From: Agapetus fuscipes
Lineage: Eukaryota > Arthropoda > Insecta > Trichoptera > Glossosomatidae
Length of the DNA stretch: 64,000 bases
NCBI GenBank assembly: GCA_951799405.1
Contig: OX637362.1
Coordinates: 10,588,493 to 10,652,492, forward strand
Direction of reading: 5' to 3'
The notes below the pieces were generated by a model. That model saw only the letters and a list, made by a program, of their open reading frames with translations. It was not told the origin of the DNA and did not search any database. Positions 63,065 through 64,000 of the stretch are shown here, in pieces (within the stretch, counting starts at the first letter, position 1; each line of letters starts with the position of its first letter). A program made the translations under genes and the position numbers.

Positions 63065-63318
63065 TCAGAGTCTTATCTAATCTTATCTAAGTTGCAAAGG
63101 TATGGAACATTGGGGATTTACAATATATGCATTCTCACAAGCAGACACATAAAAGTTCGCGCTAGCACACACCGCATGTAAACCTACAACATAAAAACCC
63201 AAATCTCAAATGGGCATACACCCTGCGACTCTTGCCGTCCTTCCTTGAAACAAGGGGGACATTGGCAAAGTGAACCATTTTTACAGCATACCAACCTGTA
63301 AGTCAAGGAACATACACA
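63065..63318 (-). mobile_element. SINE-C copy
   Basis: CTTATCTAATCTTATCTAAG, TTGAAACAAGGGGGACATTG and CTGTAAGTCAAGGAACATAC. 63319-63814 contains no feature. Confidence 0.7.
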
Positions 63319-63814
63319 ACAAGAGTCGGCGTATATTTTGATGTGTTTAATGAAAAACATTGTCGTATGCTCTTTATTCACAATTCCTTCGGCTTCCCTA
63401 GATCCTTAATCTTATCTTACTTGATTTTCGCATTCAGAAACATTTATGCAAGCTATGTCCAGTGACTAGAAGAAGACACTTTATTGGCATTCACTTGACG
63501 CAGATCCTTCAGACTGCATCTTTCCCTTTTAATTATCTCGCTGGTAAACTACGCGTTTCCTGAAAATTCTTATATTTTATGAGAAAAAAAAAGCTACAGA
63601 AAAAAAGTTTGTATTCCGATCGATATCATACTTCATACGATTCATTACGAAATTAATCTACACGCTTTTTGAAAAAATGTTCCATATTGGATAAGCACTT
63701 CAAAATAAAAATAAATAGTAAATGAAAGAATGTATACCAAATATCCACACCAAATAACGTTCAGCTTTTTACTAATTTAAAAATATTTTATAATAGTTTT
63801 CAACTTGTTTTGTC

Positions 63815-64000
63815 TTGTCCGGTCGATAGCTCAGGTGGTAGAGTGCTTGCATTCTATGCCAAAAGCCAAAAGGGTTCGAATCCTACCGAGGGTGTCAGAA
63901 ATGATTTCCCGTTTCGGTGTTTATTTTGAACCCCAAAATAAAATACCGGCAAGGTTTACTCAGCCTTCACTAGAAATGAGTACCAGCACTCTCGGGAGCT
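63815..64000 (+). mobile_element. SINE-B copy, cut by the window end
   Basis: CCGGTCGATAGCTCAGGTGG, GGGTTCGAATCC (63871), GGTGTCAGAAATGATTTCCC, and GAGTACCAGCACTCTCGGG before the edge. The A and B boxes are well preserved. Confidence 0.8.

Larger units (their letters stand above)
35896..64000 (+). other. Following DIP intron, continuing to the window end
   Basis: No third exon with Ig domain coding was recognised up to 64000, so the intron is at least 28 kb unless the gene ends in an alternative exon that I missed. Confidence 0.6.

Noticed and set aside
63819..63885. Possible functional tRNA gene (good A and B boxes)
   Set aside because: The 5' and 3' acceptor strands do not pair, and the sequence continues into the SINE-B body seen in the other copies.

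Overview
This window is eukaryotic, almost certainly insect, nuclear DNA. The only host gene I can support is a member of the Dpr-interacting protein (DIP)/lachesin family of neuronal immunoglobulin cell-adhesion proteins, on the + strand. Two consecutive coding exons are present: 893-1078 (second half of Ig domain 1, ending in the D-x-G-x-Y-x-C signature) and 35700-35895 (linker and start of Ig domain 2). They are separated by a 34.6 kb intron, and at least 28 kb of the next intron follows. The intron-exon structure, LINE types and repeat density fit an insect with a large, repeat-rich genome; I cannot name the species.

Nearly everything else is mobile DNA. Main residents: (i) RTE-1, a LINE with an APE-type endonuclease and reverse transcriptase; its best copy is on the - strand at about 41534-45010, broken by a stop codon and a nested insertion, and it ends in a (TTAGA)n tail. 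(ii) SINE-C, a roughly 250-bp repeat with about 40 copies, identical to the last part of the RTE-1 3' UTR. (iii) SINE-A and SINE-B, tRNA-like modules that occur singly or fused; SINE-A carries 3' tails from two different LINEs (LINE-II and LINE-III), and one copy abuts a 5S rRNA-like sequence. (iv) A Ty3/Gypsy LTR retrotransposon at 26136-30556 with apparently identical 233-bp LTRs but no RNase H, inserted into another LINE. (v) Fragments of several further LINEs, two solo LTRs, a PIF/Harbinger-like MITE and other inverted-repeat DNA elements, several of which contain LINE insertions.

The most interesting signal is a set of palindromic AT-rich elements (about 15.34-15.55, 19.44-19.88, 34.26-34.57, 55.82-56.06 and 61.97-62.34 kb, plus a remnant at 18.44 kb) that carry hammerhead-ribozyme-like cores. 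The copy at 55931-55974 has a fully paired stem I, a fully paired stem II, a GAAAC-GUC stem III/cleavage site and a CUGANGA core. The copies at 62040-62079 (-) and 19744-19786 (+) are also well formed. This resembles the minimal hammerheads known from Penelope-like retroelements and retrozymes, but no Penelope protein is recognisable here.

Layout: 1-0.9 kb LINE scrap and intron; 0.9-1.1 kb DIP exon; 1.1-25 kb mixed SINE/LINE/MITE debris; 25.1-30.8 kb LINE-IV split by the Gypsy element; 31-35.6 kb SINEs, a CR1-like LINE and a large palindrome; 35.7-35.9 kb DIP exon; 36-41.5 kb SINEs, a MITE carrying a LINE, and a 48-bp tandem repeat; 41.5-45 kb RTE-1; 45.6-64 kb further SINEs, LINE ends, solo LTR, MITEs, the 5S-SINE junction and two hammerhead palindromes. 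Repeat boundaries were judged by eye and are approximate to about 5-20 bp unless a structural end is described.
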